Assembly (NCBI GenBank): GCA_946811695.1
Contig: OX328132.1
Location: 93,258,538 to 93,322,537 of the forward strand
DNA: 64,000 bases
Source of the DNA: Gonocerus acuteangulatus
Taxonomy: Eukaryota; Arthropoda; Insecta; Hemiptera; Coreidae
Direction of reading: 5' to 3'
In this document: one piece after another, positions 1 through 11,059 of the stretch
Layout: the number at the start of each line of letters is the position of its first letter
Position numbering within the stretch: position 1 is the stretch's first letter
Notes under the pieces: generated by a model
Databases searched by the model: none
Seen by the model: the letters and a program-made list of their open reading frames with translations, nothing else
What the model was told of the DNA's origin: nothing
Translations under genes and position numbers: made by a program

Positions 1-258
1 ATGTTAGAGAGTCGTGTATATGTCGTGAGAGGGTTTGTAATTTTGTGTTTAGGACAGTGCATGACAATGAACTGTTATTTTGATAACTTGTATTCAATTT
101 TCTTTTTTTACTAATATCATTGCTTACTACTAACATGTTACTTACTAATAGAACTATTTGTACTAAAAGTATTACTAATATACAGTATAGCACTATCAAT
201 ACAAATAATAGACTACATAACAAATAATAGACTACATAACCATATTAATATTTACTTA
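1..258 (-). repeat. Left inverted terminal repeat of the Penelope-like element
   Basis: Near-perfect reverse complement of 2103-2360, so the element is bounded by ~255-bp inverted repeats. It carries the tail of the GIY-YIG reading frame plus the 3' non-coding region. Because it touches position 1, its outer end may lie outside the window. Confidence 0.85.
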
Positions 259-387
259 TTTATTTTTCCCCCTCTTGTATAGTTTTTTATTTATTTATTT
301 TTTTTTATTTTATTTTTTTTTTTAACAAAACGATGACATTTGAGATTTTGTAGCTGGTCCTGGAGATTTTGAAATTTGGTACAATAT

Positions 388-530
388 GAAAGGTACAGTT
401 GCTAACTTGTTGATTTATTGGGAGTGGGAGATTTTTAGAATTGAACCTTGAATACTACACATTTTTGTTTGTCTTTATAATATTAAGTATTTTTTGAATA
501 ATCAAAATAATAAATATTTAGAATTAGTAG
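388..530 (+). repeat. Direct repeat, copy 1 (partner 2475-2612)
   Basis: Shares with 2475-2612 long identical runs such as ACAGTTGCTAACTTGTTGAT and TTTGTTTGTCTTTATAATAT, in the same orientation. The copies flank the Penelope RT parts, so either host sequence was duplicated on insertion or this is another repeat family. Confidence 0.7.
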
Positions 531-546
531 ACCTAGATTCTAGTTA

Positions 547-1160
547 TTAATGGAACTGCAATATTATGTGTTGTACTGGACATAGATCAAAACATTCTAC
601 CTGTTTATAATATTTGTCATTAAACAAGAAATAAGTTGATTCTAAACAGAGTTGCGCCAATTTCATTTCTTCGTCGTTCAACAACCTCTTCATTAGATGC
701 AACGTTTCATCCAAAGGGACCTTGGTAAACAACGACTTTACATCAAAACTTACTAGCAAATCTTCCTTCGTTATTTTAATGGCCTTGACCTTCTCCACGA
801 AATCTCTTGAGTCTTTTATGTGATGTTCTGTCGTGCCTAGGTGCGGCTTTAGATTCTTAGCAATATATTGTGCAATCCCATATGTCGGCGAGCCAATGGA
901 GTTAACAATTGGTCTTAGTGGAATACCTTCTTTATGTATCTTTGGCAAACCGTAAATTCTTGGGGGCACTGGATCAGATTTTACAAGTCTTGGGAATTTT
1001 TCCTTAATCACTGTGCATTCTTTAAACGTTTTTATGGTTTTCTTGTTTATGTCCTTAGTCGGATCACCTTTTTGCGGTACATATGCCTTATCATCCAGCA
1101 GCTCTTCCATTTTCCTCATGTAGTCTGCCTTTTTCATAACCACAGTCGAGTTACCCTTGA
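547..1160 (-). pseudogene. Penelope-like reverse transcriptase, N-terminal fragment (inverted)
   Basis: Reads KGNSTVV then MKKADYMRKMEELL, fingers residues PRIYGLPKIHK and RPIVNSIGSPTY, and RT motif A as FDVKSLFTKVPLDETL. These are signature motifs of the Penelope RT, which reverse-transcribes the element RNA at nicked targets. The PLE-like frame stops at KYYKQVE (about 595), after which the open frame runs into unrelated sequence. The next part of the same protein starts on the opposite strand at 1157, and the overlapping residues NDKYYKQVE occur in both. This is a 5' inversion, not a separate gene. Confidence 0.85.
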
Positions 1161-2116
1161 AATTGGCGCAACTCTGTTTAGAATCAACTTATTTCTTGTT
1201 TAATGACAAATATTATAAACAGGTAGAAGGTGCCAGCATGGGTTCACCACTAAGCCCAATAGCAGCAGAAATATACATGGAGGAGTTTGAGAAGACAGCT
1301 ATAACAACTGCGGAGTGGAAACCAAAGCATTGGTTTAGATATGTGGACGATACTTTCGTGATTTGGCCTCATGGGAAGAAGAAACTAGAACATTTTTTCG
1401 AACACATTAACAAGATGCACGAAAACATAAAGTTCACCATGGAAATTGAAGTAGACGGGGTATTGCCGTTCCTGGATGTGAAAGTAGAGAAGATTGGAGA
1501 CCGTCTAGAACATTCGGTTTACAGAAAACCGACTCACACAGATAGATACCTAAACGCAGCTTCTCATCACCACCCAGCCCAGAAGAACACTTTGATATCT
1601 ACCCTCATGACCAGAGCTATCAGGATTTCCCAACCAACCCTTCTCAGAAAAGAAGAAAGACACCTGAAATCAGCATTAAGAAAAAACGGGTACAGGGACG
1701 AGGTTATAAAGAGACACACCACCAAAGCCAAAAGAAATATGAAGGCAACGAAAAAGGGAGTACAGGAAGACCCAAATGGGAAAAAAGTAATCCTCCCCTA
1801 CGTGAAAGGAACCACAGAGAACATTACAAAGATACTAAAGAAACATAACATCAAAACGGTTTACACCACTGACTGCACGATAAGTCAAATAATAAATAAC
1901 CCCAAGGATAATCTGAAGCTAAGATCACCAGGTGTCTATAGTATTCCATGCTCCTGCGGAAAGGAGTACATTGGGCAAACAGGTAGATTGATATGTACAA
2001 GAATCTCTGAACATGTGAAGACGGTTAAGAATGGCAATACTGAAAAATCGGCTGTAGCAGAACACTTCTACAACACAAATCATGCAATCCAGTTCGACAA
2101 AGTAAGTAAATATTAA
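1157..2116 (+). pseudogene. Penelope-like RT palm/thumb plus GIY-YIG endonuclease (5' truncated)
   Basis: Open for ~319 codons. It holds RT motif B (GASMGSPLSPIAAEIY), the catalytic motif C (YVDDTFVIW), the thumb (FLDVKV, YRKPTHTDRYL) and, near the C-terminus, a GIY-YIG domain with GVYSIPCSCGKEYIGQTGR. The pairing of RT and GIY-YIG is diagnostic of Penelope-like elements. The frame is intact to its stop at 2114-2116, but the N-terminal motifs lie inverted at 547-1160, so this piece alone lacks motif A. The lack of internal stops suggests a fairly young insertion. Confidence 0.9.
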
Positions 2117-2360
2117 TATGGTTATGTAGTCTATTATTTGTTATGTAGTCTATTATTTGTATTGATAGTGCTATACTGTATATTAGTAATACTTTTAGTA
2201 CAAATAGTTCTATTAGTAAGTAACATGTTAGTAGTAAGCAATGATATTAGTAAAAAAAGAAAATTGAATACAAGTTATCAAAATAACAGTTCATTGTCAT
2301 GCACTGTCCTAAACACAAAATTACAAACCCTTTCACGACATATACACGACTCTCTAACAT
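2103..2360 (+). repeat. Right terminal repeat of the Penelope-like element
   Basis: Begins within the last codons of the GIY-YIG frame and runs ~250 bp. It is matched in reverse complement by 1-258. I find no hammerhead core in it, unlike the dispersed motifs further right in the window. Confidence 0.8.
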
Positions 2361-2474
2361 TACACTTGAGGGCAGTGAGGACCTAGACGTGTTCTACCCT
2401 TTAACACCCAATACATCCATCCATCCATCGTTTTGTGTCAAACGTTCAAGCTGAAGCTTTGAAAACCATTAAAC

Positions 2475-2612
2475 ATGAAAGCTACAGTTGCTAACTTGTT
2501 GATTTCTTGGCAGTGGGAGATTTTTAGAATTGTCTTGAACCTTAAATACTATACATTTTTGTTTGTCTTTATAATATTAAGTATTTTTTTCCATAAACAA
2601 AATAATAAATAG
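2475..2612 (+). repeat. Direct repeat, copy 2 (partner 388-530)
   Basis: Second copy of the ~140-bp direct repeat, differing by small indels and substitutions. It lies 115 bp beyond the right end of the Penelope-like element. The region 2613-3360 after it is AT-rich without recognisable genes. Confidence 0.7.
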
Positions 2613-3367
2613 GTTCAAAAAGGACCATTTTCAAAGATTCATAGCTATAAAAGTACTCAAATATACAAGTTAAAATTTTTACAGTAGTTTTATGTTACTA
2701 CGAACTATAACATATAAAAATATTAGATTTGTATCGAGTCCCCCACCAGAGATAATAAAGCCTAAAGTTATCAAAAATTGGATAAATGTGAAGTTTCAAA
2801 ATTTATAAAAAAAAATAAGGGAACAAATATCGGGTTAGGACGACTTTTAATACAAGCTACTTACCTAGGTTTATCATCATGCCAAAAATCAACTTTGATA
2901 TACATCCCCTTATATAAGAAAATTACCCTCAAGAACGGCATTTTGAGAATTATAAACAGTTGTTTTCAGGTATTGGTCTTAAAAATATTCAAATAGTGAA
3001 GAAGACGTAAAATATAGAGAAGACTATAAGGAAAACGATGGTGTTTGAATTATTAGTCTATGATCTACCAGTTCTGAGAAAATGGATTTCAACTACTGAT
3101 TCCATATTTACTTGATGGTAAAAATATCATTCTTTCCTAAAATGGTCAAGCAACCAGATTATTTTTTTCTGGACCATTTCAAATGCATTGACTCTATATA
3201 CATAAAAAACTACAAATATACAGAGAATACAGGTATTCCAATTCAAAGTCCTATATAGTAGTTAGTTCCTCTTACAATGTTTCCAAGAAAAACCCTTCAT
3301 CTTGAACTCAATATCCCTTTCATCCTCTCAATCCCACCCACAGAACACACACATCGTCACAGACCGT

Positions 3368-3475
3368 CCCACAAACAAAAGAACCAGAAGGGGCGTGGCC
3401 CGGTGGGGAGCTAGGCCTTCCCGCATATGGGCTGAATGCAGCGCGTGAGCACTACCTGGTTCTTTTGTTTGCGGG
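3368..3475. repeat. 108-bp inverted-repeat element
   Basis: Ends are inverted: ACAAACAAAAGAACCAG at the left and CTGGTTCTTTTGTTTGCGG at the right, around a GC-rich core that contrasts with its surroundings. It resembles a small foldback or MITE-like insertion. Family unknown. Confidence 0.5.
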
Positions 3476-3800
3476 CGGAATATAGGAGACTAAATAGGTG
3501 TTGGCCTCGAGACCAATTATTTAATTAAAGGATAGTAAAAGCTATCAACTATTATGTGTCAATAATAATTGGCTCTTTCCAAAGTCCTGAAGGTGTGTAC
3601 AGGCAGACTATAGTTAAATAATTATATTTGATAGTTTATTTTATTTTTTTCATATCATTTTTATAATTGTTTATTTTTTATCTCTGATTTTGTTTTATTT
3701 TCAATTAAGTTAATTATATATAATTATGACTTACCCCATTATGTTAAATCATAAATGTTTCCCTTAATTATCATTATTAACCAATGTACTTCGTTATTTG

Positions 3801-4000
3801 NNNNNNNNNNNNNNNNNNNNNNNNNNNNNNNNNNNNNNNNNNNNNNNNNNNNNNNNNNNNNNNNNNNNNNNNNNNNNNNNNNNNNNNNNNNNNNNNNNNN
3901 NNNNNNNNNNNNNNNNNNNNNNNNNNNNNNNNNNNNNNNNNNNNNNNNNNNNNNNNNNNNNNNNNNNNNNNNNNNNNNNNNNNNNNNNNNNNNNNNNNNN
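3801..4000. other. Assembly gap (200 N)
   Basis: Exactly 200 undefined bases. Open frames across it are artefacts. The pol fragment to its right probably extends into the gap. Confidence 0.99.
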
Positions 4001-4084
4001 CATCCCCTTTTATTGGCGGACCCTGTATAATACTAGAATTATAGAGTACTTCATTTCTCTTCCTTGTACTAATCCCGCACTTGT

Positions 4085-4440
4085 TCCAGGTACAGAAGAA
4101 AGGACATAAGATCTTCACCCTGCTGGTCGGTGATAGGGAAGTAAACGTTTCCGTCGACCGCATCAAGCCTGCCTATCTTCTCGAGGAAGACATCCCGGAC
4201 AGGATGGTCCCATCAAAGCCTCCGAAGCCACCTCAATCCCCTGCAGGAAAGTTGGAGACATACAGGCAGCCGACTCAACGACCAGCCGTAAGCGCACCAC
4301 CAGATGAAAATCCCTGAAACAAGACTAAGACATGGCGTCTTGTGAAACTCCCGCGCAGACTTAGCTTCAGTGACTCCGTATTGCAGCGGAATTATTTTCA
4401 AATAATATTTTTCCGTGAGAAAGGAGCCCACTGCACTACA
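4085..4440 (+). pseudogene. Ty3/Gypsy-like pol, C-terminal end
   Basis: Reads VQKKGHKIFTLLVGDREVNV followed by SVDRIKPAYLLEED, the conserved C-terminal tail of Gypsy-type integrases (the usual pattern is a FxL...VSVDRLKPAF motif), then a Pro/Ser/Thr-rich stretch and a stop at about 4317. Past the stop, another frame reads WRLVKLPRRLSFSDS, resembling the usual end of such polyproteins, so a nonsense or frameshift change is likely. Base composition is clearly richer in GC than the flanks. Everything upstream is lost in the gap or absent. What follows (4440-4573) could be the LTR but I cannot define its ends. Confidence 0.65.
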
Positions 4441-4581
4441 CTTTTCATGTCGTTATCCCGCGGGAAAAACTAACAGTTACTATTTAGATAGTGAGCAGAT
4501 GACAGGAGGATTTGGCACTTAGCCAATCAAGCAAAGTGTAGTACCCAAGCGTTTAATATTCTGCTACCTGCCCTCTAAAAC

Positions 4582-4842
4582 CATTGGCGTATATAGAAAA
4601 TAATTTCGGGGGGCGGAGCTGGGAAAATTTCGGGGGGACTGAGACCATTTCCGGGGTACGGAATACTAACAATTTAGAACTTGGAATAGTTTTAACCAAC
4701 TTAAACGCTAATACACCCAAAATAAAATATTTTTTATTAGCTAAGTGATCTTTTTTAATTTATTTTTAAAGGTTTTATGACACATTTTTACCATGAAATA
4801 AAAATTTTGGGGGGGGGGGCCTCAAGCCCCATCTTATATACG
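4582..4842 (+). mobile_element. MITE, CATGGGCG family, copy 1
   Basis: Degenerate copy of a ~275-bp family with terminal inverted repeats CATGGGCGTATATA. Flanks TCTAAAAC (4574-4581) and TCTGAAAC (4843-4850) form an 8-bp target duplication with one mismatch. G-rich and C-rich runs lie just inside the ends. No coding capacity. An 8-bp duplication fits hAT-, P- or Merlin-type DNA transposons. Confidence 0.75.
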
Positions 4843-4856
4843 TCTGAAACCCAATG

Positions 4857-5048
4857 AAGCCTACTTCGGGGTACACTGAAATTCTCGCAAGTACTGAGAA
4901 TATTCCTAGTTTAAGGCAACTAGTGGTAACCTTAAATGACCTCCCTCAGTACAAGCTGTTCCAGCGAGGTCCATACTCTCGGCTGCCAATATTTCCTTAT
5001 AGAGTTCCGAAAATTCTCCTGCGTGACGAGTATCCGCTTGAGTGACGT
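4857..5048 (+). other. Short open frame of uncertain meaning
   Basis: A 62-codon open frame following the MITE. It could be the continuation of the Gypsy-like element interrupted by the MITE. I see no recognisable motif. The rest, to about 5690, has no identifiable gene and only moderate GC content. Confidence 0.2.
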
Positions 5049-5749
5049 CAAATCCTATCTCTTTTATTTATGAACAATTATTTTATTTATTGAAAGACAG
5101 TCTTATAATTTTATTTATTGATTAAAGTTGAGTTTTATTAGCAATGCTGAACTTAGATAATAGGTCTTATATGCATAGAGGGAAAGGCTTTCTTGGTGCT
5201 CTTCGTCTAGGGATAGGATTGTAATGTAAAAGTTAAGCGTCATTAGTTCTGTCTGAAGATCTAAAGGCAGTTCTCCTGCATCCAAGTGAACCTTGTGTAA
5301 AGAGTATCTGGCTGGCTGGATTCAGGTAGTCAGAGCAGCCATTGGTTGCGTGCAGGCCTCGGGGAAGGGGCTGTGGGTAATTATGCGGAACCGGTTGCCC
5401 CCTTGGTAATTGGATTCAAGCAGCCATCGTTGCTAAATGGAGGACTGTTCTGTTCCTTTGTATTTAATGTTGGTTTTCATTGTGATTAATTCAATTTTTC
5501 TGCGATGTTAAATGATTAAAATGGACTTACTTTCAACTTTTGACAATCGTCCACTTTTGTTTACAAGGGTAGTGAGAGAGTACACGACGTGCCCCTCAAC
5601 GATTCAAACGAGAATTTTTGTATGTGTAGTACCTGATTAGAAGAAGATTCTTTATAAGCAAGAAAACGAACTTCTGAAGCATTCACCCCCCCCCCCAAAA
5701 AAAAGTGCTGACAATTTACCTGGAGTTCTTAACAACTTGGGGGGGGGGG

Positions 5750-5960
5750 CGAGGTTAGCTCAGGGATAGAGCACTGGACTAATAAGCTGAAGGATCTGAG
5801 TCCAAATAACGAGCAAGCAATAAAGATTTTTTATTCTAGTGTCTTCGTTCATGGGTTGAATTCTGCCTCCCTGACCGCCCCTAGACCAACCCAGCCTTTA
5901 ATTAATTTATTAATGGGTACCTTGGTGCTAATGACCCTAGCAGTAGAAGCAGCAAGGGGG
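5750..5960 (+). mobile_element. tRNA-derived SINE (family 2)
   Basis: The head resembles a tRNA: TTAGCTCAGGGATAGAGCA fits a pol III A box and GATCTGAGTCC, ~35 bp on, is a decayed B box. A body with CCGCCCCTAGACCAACCCAG follows, then the tail GTGCTAATGACCCTAGCAG at 5925-5943. The tail recurs at 6832-6864, 20021-20052, 45535-45575 and 62507-62543. A piece of the body recurs at 6530-6560. Confidence 0.6.
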
Positions 5961-6570
5961 AAATCAGGAGGTAGGAGCATAATACTGACCACACTATCTC
6001 CCTACTGTGCCTTATGGTCATGAATCAGATACATCTATAGGCTGCCCCTCAGGGCCCTCGTGGCCTGTTATGGGACTGATTTTTTTTCTTAAGAACTCGG
6101 CTGCGGATGACGCCGCAAGTGCGTCATCACAAACCCACTCGCTCTGCGTCATGGTAGCTAGCCGGCAAGCTGGGAGAAAAAGTTAAAACGTTTTGGGGAT
6201 CGGCTGCAAACCTCAAGGCTGGTTTCTTCGTTCCTCTGCCGTCACAGGGAGTGTTTCGAGTGCCTTATTCTGGAATCGTTCTGGGCTCAGACCTTTCTGC
6301 GAATTTTTGCGTGAGTTTCTTCGCCACCGGTGGTGAGTTTCGTCTTTATCCGGAATTTCCAATGGGCAACTTATTTTTTCACATAAAAAAAATGAAATCA
6401 TAATATGAAAAAAATTACCATTTTTTTGGATGGTCTGGGGTTTACCGCTCCCGCCGTGTTTAACTATTTTTTCTTTTAGTTTTGTATGATTTTTTTTTTA
6501 AATTGTTGAGGGTTGGATTTGGGGGTCTCGGAGCGCCCCTAGGCTCACCCAGTCTTTAATTAATTATAGT

Positions 6571-6725
6571 CAGCCAACTAAGACGCTATTACACCCGTAA
6601 AAAATATTTTTTCTGAACTGAAGTGACTTTATTTAAATTATTTTTGAGGTTTCTATGATTTTTACCGATTAACTTATTAAATTTTGAGGGGGGCTACAGC
6701 TTCCTCAGCCCCTCCCATTATATAA
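6571..6725 (+). mobile_element. MITE, CATGGGCG family, 3' fragment
   Basis: Matches the right half of the family (CCAACTAAGACGCTATTACA, then the ATTTCGAGG-like G run, then CCCCTCC.ATTATATA). The left terminal repeat is missing. Confidence 0.6.
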
Positions 6726-6831
6726 GTGACCTAAGGACAGAAAAGATAGCAGAGAACTGATGTAGGGATATATAGCAACGCGATTAATTGCATCTAACCA
6801 TTTAATTGTTAATTGCAATTTTTTGTTTTCA

Positions 6832-6864
6832 TTTTTGTGCATCGGTTGCTGAGACCATTAGCAC
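6832..6864 (-). repeat. SINE family 2 tail
   Basis: Reverse complement reads GTGCTAATGGTCTCAGC then CGATGCACAAAAA, matching the shared 3' tail of SINE family 2 ending in an A run. Confidence 0.55.
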
Positions 6865-6959
6865 AGTTAATTGCAATTAAATTATTTTTGTATTGTTTCA
6901 TAAAACAATTAACAATTAATTTCTATAAAGAATTTGACCTAAAAACATAACGCTAAATT

Positions 6960-7600
6960 TTAACCACAGTTCCAGCCAAATTCCAGTCCAAAATTGGTGC
7001 TCTTCCGGTAATAGTCCAGTCCACTTACCCCTTTTGGTCGTCTCTTGTCATTTCCAGTATACTTCAAACCACTTATGGCCTAGCCTGGTCAACTTCACGT
7101 CCACACAGGCCCACTCTGGTCCACTTCCGATCACATCTGGGCAACTTAGAGAGGGATTCTTGCCCACTCCTGGTCCACTTCCGCTTCAGTGTAGTTAGCT
7201 TCCGATCACACCCTGGTCACGCTGGCTCACTTCCGGACATTATACCACTTCTGATGCACGCTGGGTTACTTGGCATAGATCACTTCCAGTGGCACTCTCT
7301 ATTCCCTTCCATATCTGGGTTACTTTCGGTCACTTCCCGTTCCTACTATCACTTCTGGGATACTCTATTCACACTCGGGTCAAGCTGTGTCACTTCCGGT
7401 CTCTAAAAATTACTTGTGGGACACTAAATTCGTCCTTAGATTACTTGCGGGTGTTAATAATGCCTTCTGAGTTCTTCCGGTTCACTTCTTGTTTTCCGGA
7501 TTTTTGGGTCACTATATTCGCACGAGGGTCACTTCCGGGTGGATCTGGAGCTTCTCATGGTAGTACCGGTTCACTAACTGTCTCTCATAATTACTTGTGG
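6960..7600. repeat. Degenerate minisatellite rich in CACTTCCGGTC
   Basis: About 640 bp in which variants of CACTTCCGGTCAC recur every 15-40 bp (for example 7120, 7170, 7230, 7335, 7400, 7470, 7530). Composition is unlike the AT-rich surroundings. The array is flanked on both sides by related AATTAACAATTAA-rich sequence (6790-6920 and 7615-7760). No coding signal. Confidence 0.6.
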
Positions 7601-8044
7601 TTTCACTATATTCGTTAATTGTAAGATTTTGATGAATAAATCGTTAATTGCTGGGGTTTGCAAATACAATTAAATTTTTATGCGTAATTGGGGATAAATG
7701 CTATTAAATTTGTAATTGTTTGTCGTCAATCGCCTGTGCAATTAATTTTTGCCAAACTCTGTCCTGGAGTGGTGTGAACATTGGTTGGTTGAGGAGTTCC
7801 GTTTCCTGAATAGCTCTTTTGAACTAGTTTGTTCCTGAACTACATCCCTAATTAACACACACTAATGAAGTTTGAAAATTGTTTATTAATATTGATGCTC
7901 AATTCTTTACATAGTACCTAGCTTTATTTACTGGGCAGTTCCTCATACCACACAAGATATCATATATGACGCACGCCCATTTATAAAACAATCCTACATT
8001 ATCGCTTGCTCGTGTTTGTAACGGAGTCTTAAGACTAAATAGAA

Positions 8045-8280
8045 ACCTCAGATTCATCGAGAAACACAAAATTGCGTTATTGGACTTCCAAAAAGTATCT
8101 TCTATCAATGGCTTCAGTAAAATAAATCAGTGTTTTGTCAAAGTAATTTTTGTCTCTTTTATGATGGCATAATTAGAATTTAATTATCTTAAATAATTTT
8201 TGAGCAATCCTGTCTTATTCGATAAAAAATATGTCCCCTTAAAAAAACAGAAAATTGGCCCCTAGAACATTATTAACTGA
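8045..8280 (+). repeat. Dispersed repeat, copy 1 (partner 35195-35430)
   Basis: Both copies contain CAGATTCATcGA, a TTGGACxTCCA block, GATGGxATAATTAGAATTTA and a terminal AACxGAAAATTG, in the same orientation. The similarity is diverged. Function unknown. Downstream, 8280-9200 holds no feature I can support. Confidence 0.55.
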
Positions 8281-9212
8281 TTAAGAATATATGCTATAAT
8301 AAAATAATATTATATAATTTTAGAAATGCTTTCGAAGATAGAAAGGTCGATAAGGATCAGTGTAAATGGAAATAAAGGAAGGTGTTGGAGCAGAAAACGT
8401 ATTTTTGATCTAATAAGCCTAATATATATTTTACAAACATTTAAAATTTAGTCAAGATATTACAAAAAAAAAACTGTTTTAGTGACAATTCTGACCGAAA
8501 CCCATTTCTAATTTTTTAAAATCCTTGAATTGTTGGCTGGATCGGTTTATAGCCAAGACCTTGGATAAGCTGGTGAGTCATACATGCAGGACCGCAGTTT
8601 ATTGCTTCCACGTGTTGATCAGATTCCCGCGTTTGTAGAAATATCTTCACCTGACAGCATATAGGGTAGTTTCAATTATCTTTAAATGCTAGAAGTTTTC
8701 ATGCTACATAATGAGAAAAACTAGTCTATCCTATACATACAATATGGAGTTAAAAATGAAAACAAAATATGTTTTCCCAATTCTCCTAAAAAAGGGTATG
8801 ATAGATTTTTTTTGGAAGGATTAATAAAAAGTCTCCAATGCTAAGCGTCTAAAAAACATAATGCTAACAATGAATAAAAATATTACTACAAACATAAACA
8901 TATTACGAAAATCGTAAATATAGCCCTGTACCGTCAAATATAATCAATACACGTAATTACATTTTAACAGATATCTGTCTTTACATAGAAGATATATGAG
9001 AATAATACTATTGGAGGCCTTTATCAACAAAATATCCTCAAAAAAATGGTTTTTAGAATTTTGTGTCTGTTTGTCTGTGCACGCTAATCTGAGAAACGGC
9101 TTATCCGATTGAGATTCGGTTTTCACTAATATATTGTGGCGAGCTTCACTTAACAATTAGTTTTTGTTTCATGGCAATTGGTTTATAAATATAAATCTCA
9201 TCTCAATATAAG

Positions 9213-9361
<149 letters not shown>

Positions 9362-10067
9362 CTGTATATATATCGATGGATATAGAGTTACCTACAAATC
9401 ATATCATTAGATAAGCTACTTCAATGAAGAATTACTTGCAGAGGGCCAAGATAATTATTTCAGTCAAACGATGTACTTTTCATATTCACGTATTTTTTGC
9501 GTTTCGAGGAATATTTACTCATTTAGGATGGATTTCAGGTTTCGTTCTTATCATTCCACGAAAAGATCTGAATGGTATAAATATGGATCAAAATATAAGA
9601 ATAAATGCTTCTTAATCTGCATTTTAAAACTAGGAAATAACGATGAAGATAACATTTTAAACATGAGAATAAAGACGCCATAGAATTGTATTTCAAAAAC
9701 ATCAATAACATGTGGGAAAAATGTCATTGGAAAGCTGAATTTTTTAAGGACTTTTCCACATGCCAGGGAAGGAGTTTCAGTTTATGACAGGACAGTCCAC
9801 AAATGAAGTTGCAGGTCACTCGGACAAGAGTTTTACAGACTCTAGCGATAACACACTCTAGGCCGTAAATAAAATCCCCGTTAATTTCGAGTACATAATA
9901 CAAGAAAATTCTAAAGAGGCGGCAAACAAAGACCTTCTTATGATGCTCTTAGTTTCATCGGATCCGATTGTCGCCCGTTTTCAGAAAGAAAAAAAAATTG
10001 CTTAAAAAACAAACAAAAAAAAACCGATGTAGATGTAATTACCCTATTGAAACCAACTTAGACACTT

Positions 10068-10290
10068 CAACTGACCTTTAAAAATACTTATATCCAGTTA
10101 CTAAAATATCACTTTCCTCAACCAGGTATATTCTTAAACTTGGCAATGTTTTATTTGTGCCGAAATTATCTTTAGTGAGAAAACTAAACATTGCCAAGTT
10201 TAAGAATATACCTGGTTGAGGAAAGTGATATTTTAGTAACTGGATAAAAGTATTTTTATTGTTGTTTTTAAAGGTCAATTGAAGTGTCTT
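10068..10290. repeat. Foldback hairpin of copy A
   Basis: CCTCAACCAGGTATATTC on the left is mirrored by GAATATACCTGGTTGAGG on the right, with ~100-bp arms around a ~30-bp loop. The same hairpin is longer (~330-360 bp arms) in the other two copies. Confidence 0.85.
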
Positions 10291-10589
10291 TACTGTTCTT
10301 AGTAAGTAACTAATAGGTCTTCTAAGTAATGAACTTGGACATTTCTTTCTTGTATCATCTCTTGTATTGGCAAATATTTTGGGGGGGGGGGACTTGGCAT
10401 CTATTTTACATTTATGTTTTTTGGGGGGGAGCTCATTACTTATTCCTAAGTATTAATTAAAATTTAGGTGCCGCATACCTACTGGCTTTCGTACTTCATA
10501 TAAAACCAGGGTCTTTGGATTCTGCATAAAGTTCTCCTTACTGCTTGATATTCGATACCAATAAGTAGCATACCTATCTACATCTAATC

Positions 10590-10931
10590 ACTAGACTAGA
10601 AAAGTTAGAAGCTCTTCCAGATGACAGTACTCTAGAGGACAAATTGATTGCTCTCTTAACTAAACTATTACACTGTAAAACACAGGAACCTTATCCCGAG
10701 GATAAAGATCACAATAGGGAAAGTGTAGAAGGCCTTCTAGAAAAAGATAAGAACAAAGACGATACATTTTGAGTTTGTGATCCAAAACTTTGTAATTTAG
10801 ATGGCTCGACTTTGAAAAACTTAGTATCTGCTTTCAAGTATGTTATGCAGTTGACCCCTACGACTTTATTTATAACATTTAAGAAAGAAGTCCCACCTGT
10901 TGTTGTTAAGATGCGTCGAAATGTTTCTTAA
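10590..10931 (+). pseudogene. Conserved ORF remnant in Helitron-like element (copy A)
   Basis: Reads TRLEKLEALPDD, LEDKLIALLTKLLHCKTQEP, then DPKLCNLDGSTLKNLVSA and ends KMRRNVS before TAA. Relative to copy C it has one in-frame TGA (where copy C has Trp in DTFWVCDP). The reading frame is preserved across three separate copies, so it is either the element's own protein or a captured host segment. I do not recognise the family. Confidence 0.5.
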
Positions 10932-11059
10932 AACATCAAATATAGGTTCTCCTTGCCAAGACGATTCATTTGATACCCCACATGATGGGTTTCAGAAGGA
11001 ATGATGGCTTTCCGATGGAACATAAAGTACAAAACATCATAGATAATATGACATTCCCC

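Larger units (their letters stand above)
1..2360. mobile_element. Penelope-like retroelement, rearranged copy
   Basis: A Penelope-like element (PLE) copy in four blocks: an inverted terminal repeat at the left edge, an AT-rich block, the N-terminal part of the reverse transcriptase on the minus strand, then the C-terminal part with a GIY-YIG endonuclease on the plus strand, and the terminal repeat again. About 67 bp (595-661 and 1163-1229) are present in both orientations around the inversion. PLEs are known for terminal repeats in either orientation and for 5' truncation or inversion on insertion. The left edge of the window may cut the element. With the RT split across two strands this copy cannot make its enzyme. 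Confidence 0.85.

Noticed and set aside
1..258. Expectation of a hammerhead in the Penelope terminal repeat
   Set aside because: No CUGANGA or GAAA core in either orientation within the repeat.
3755..4166. Open frames spanning the run of N
   Set aside because: The gap has no sequence; frames across it mean nothing.
5750..5830. A genuine tRNA gene
   Set aside because: The anticodon arm and acceptor stem do not fold and the B box is decayed; the sequence continues into a SINE body.
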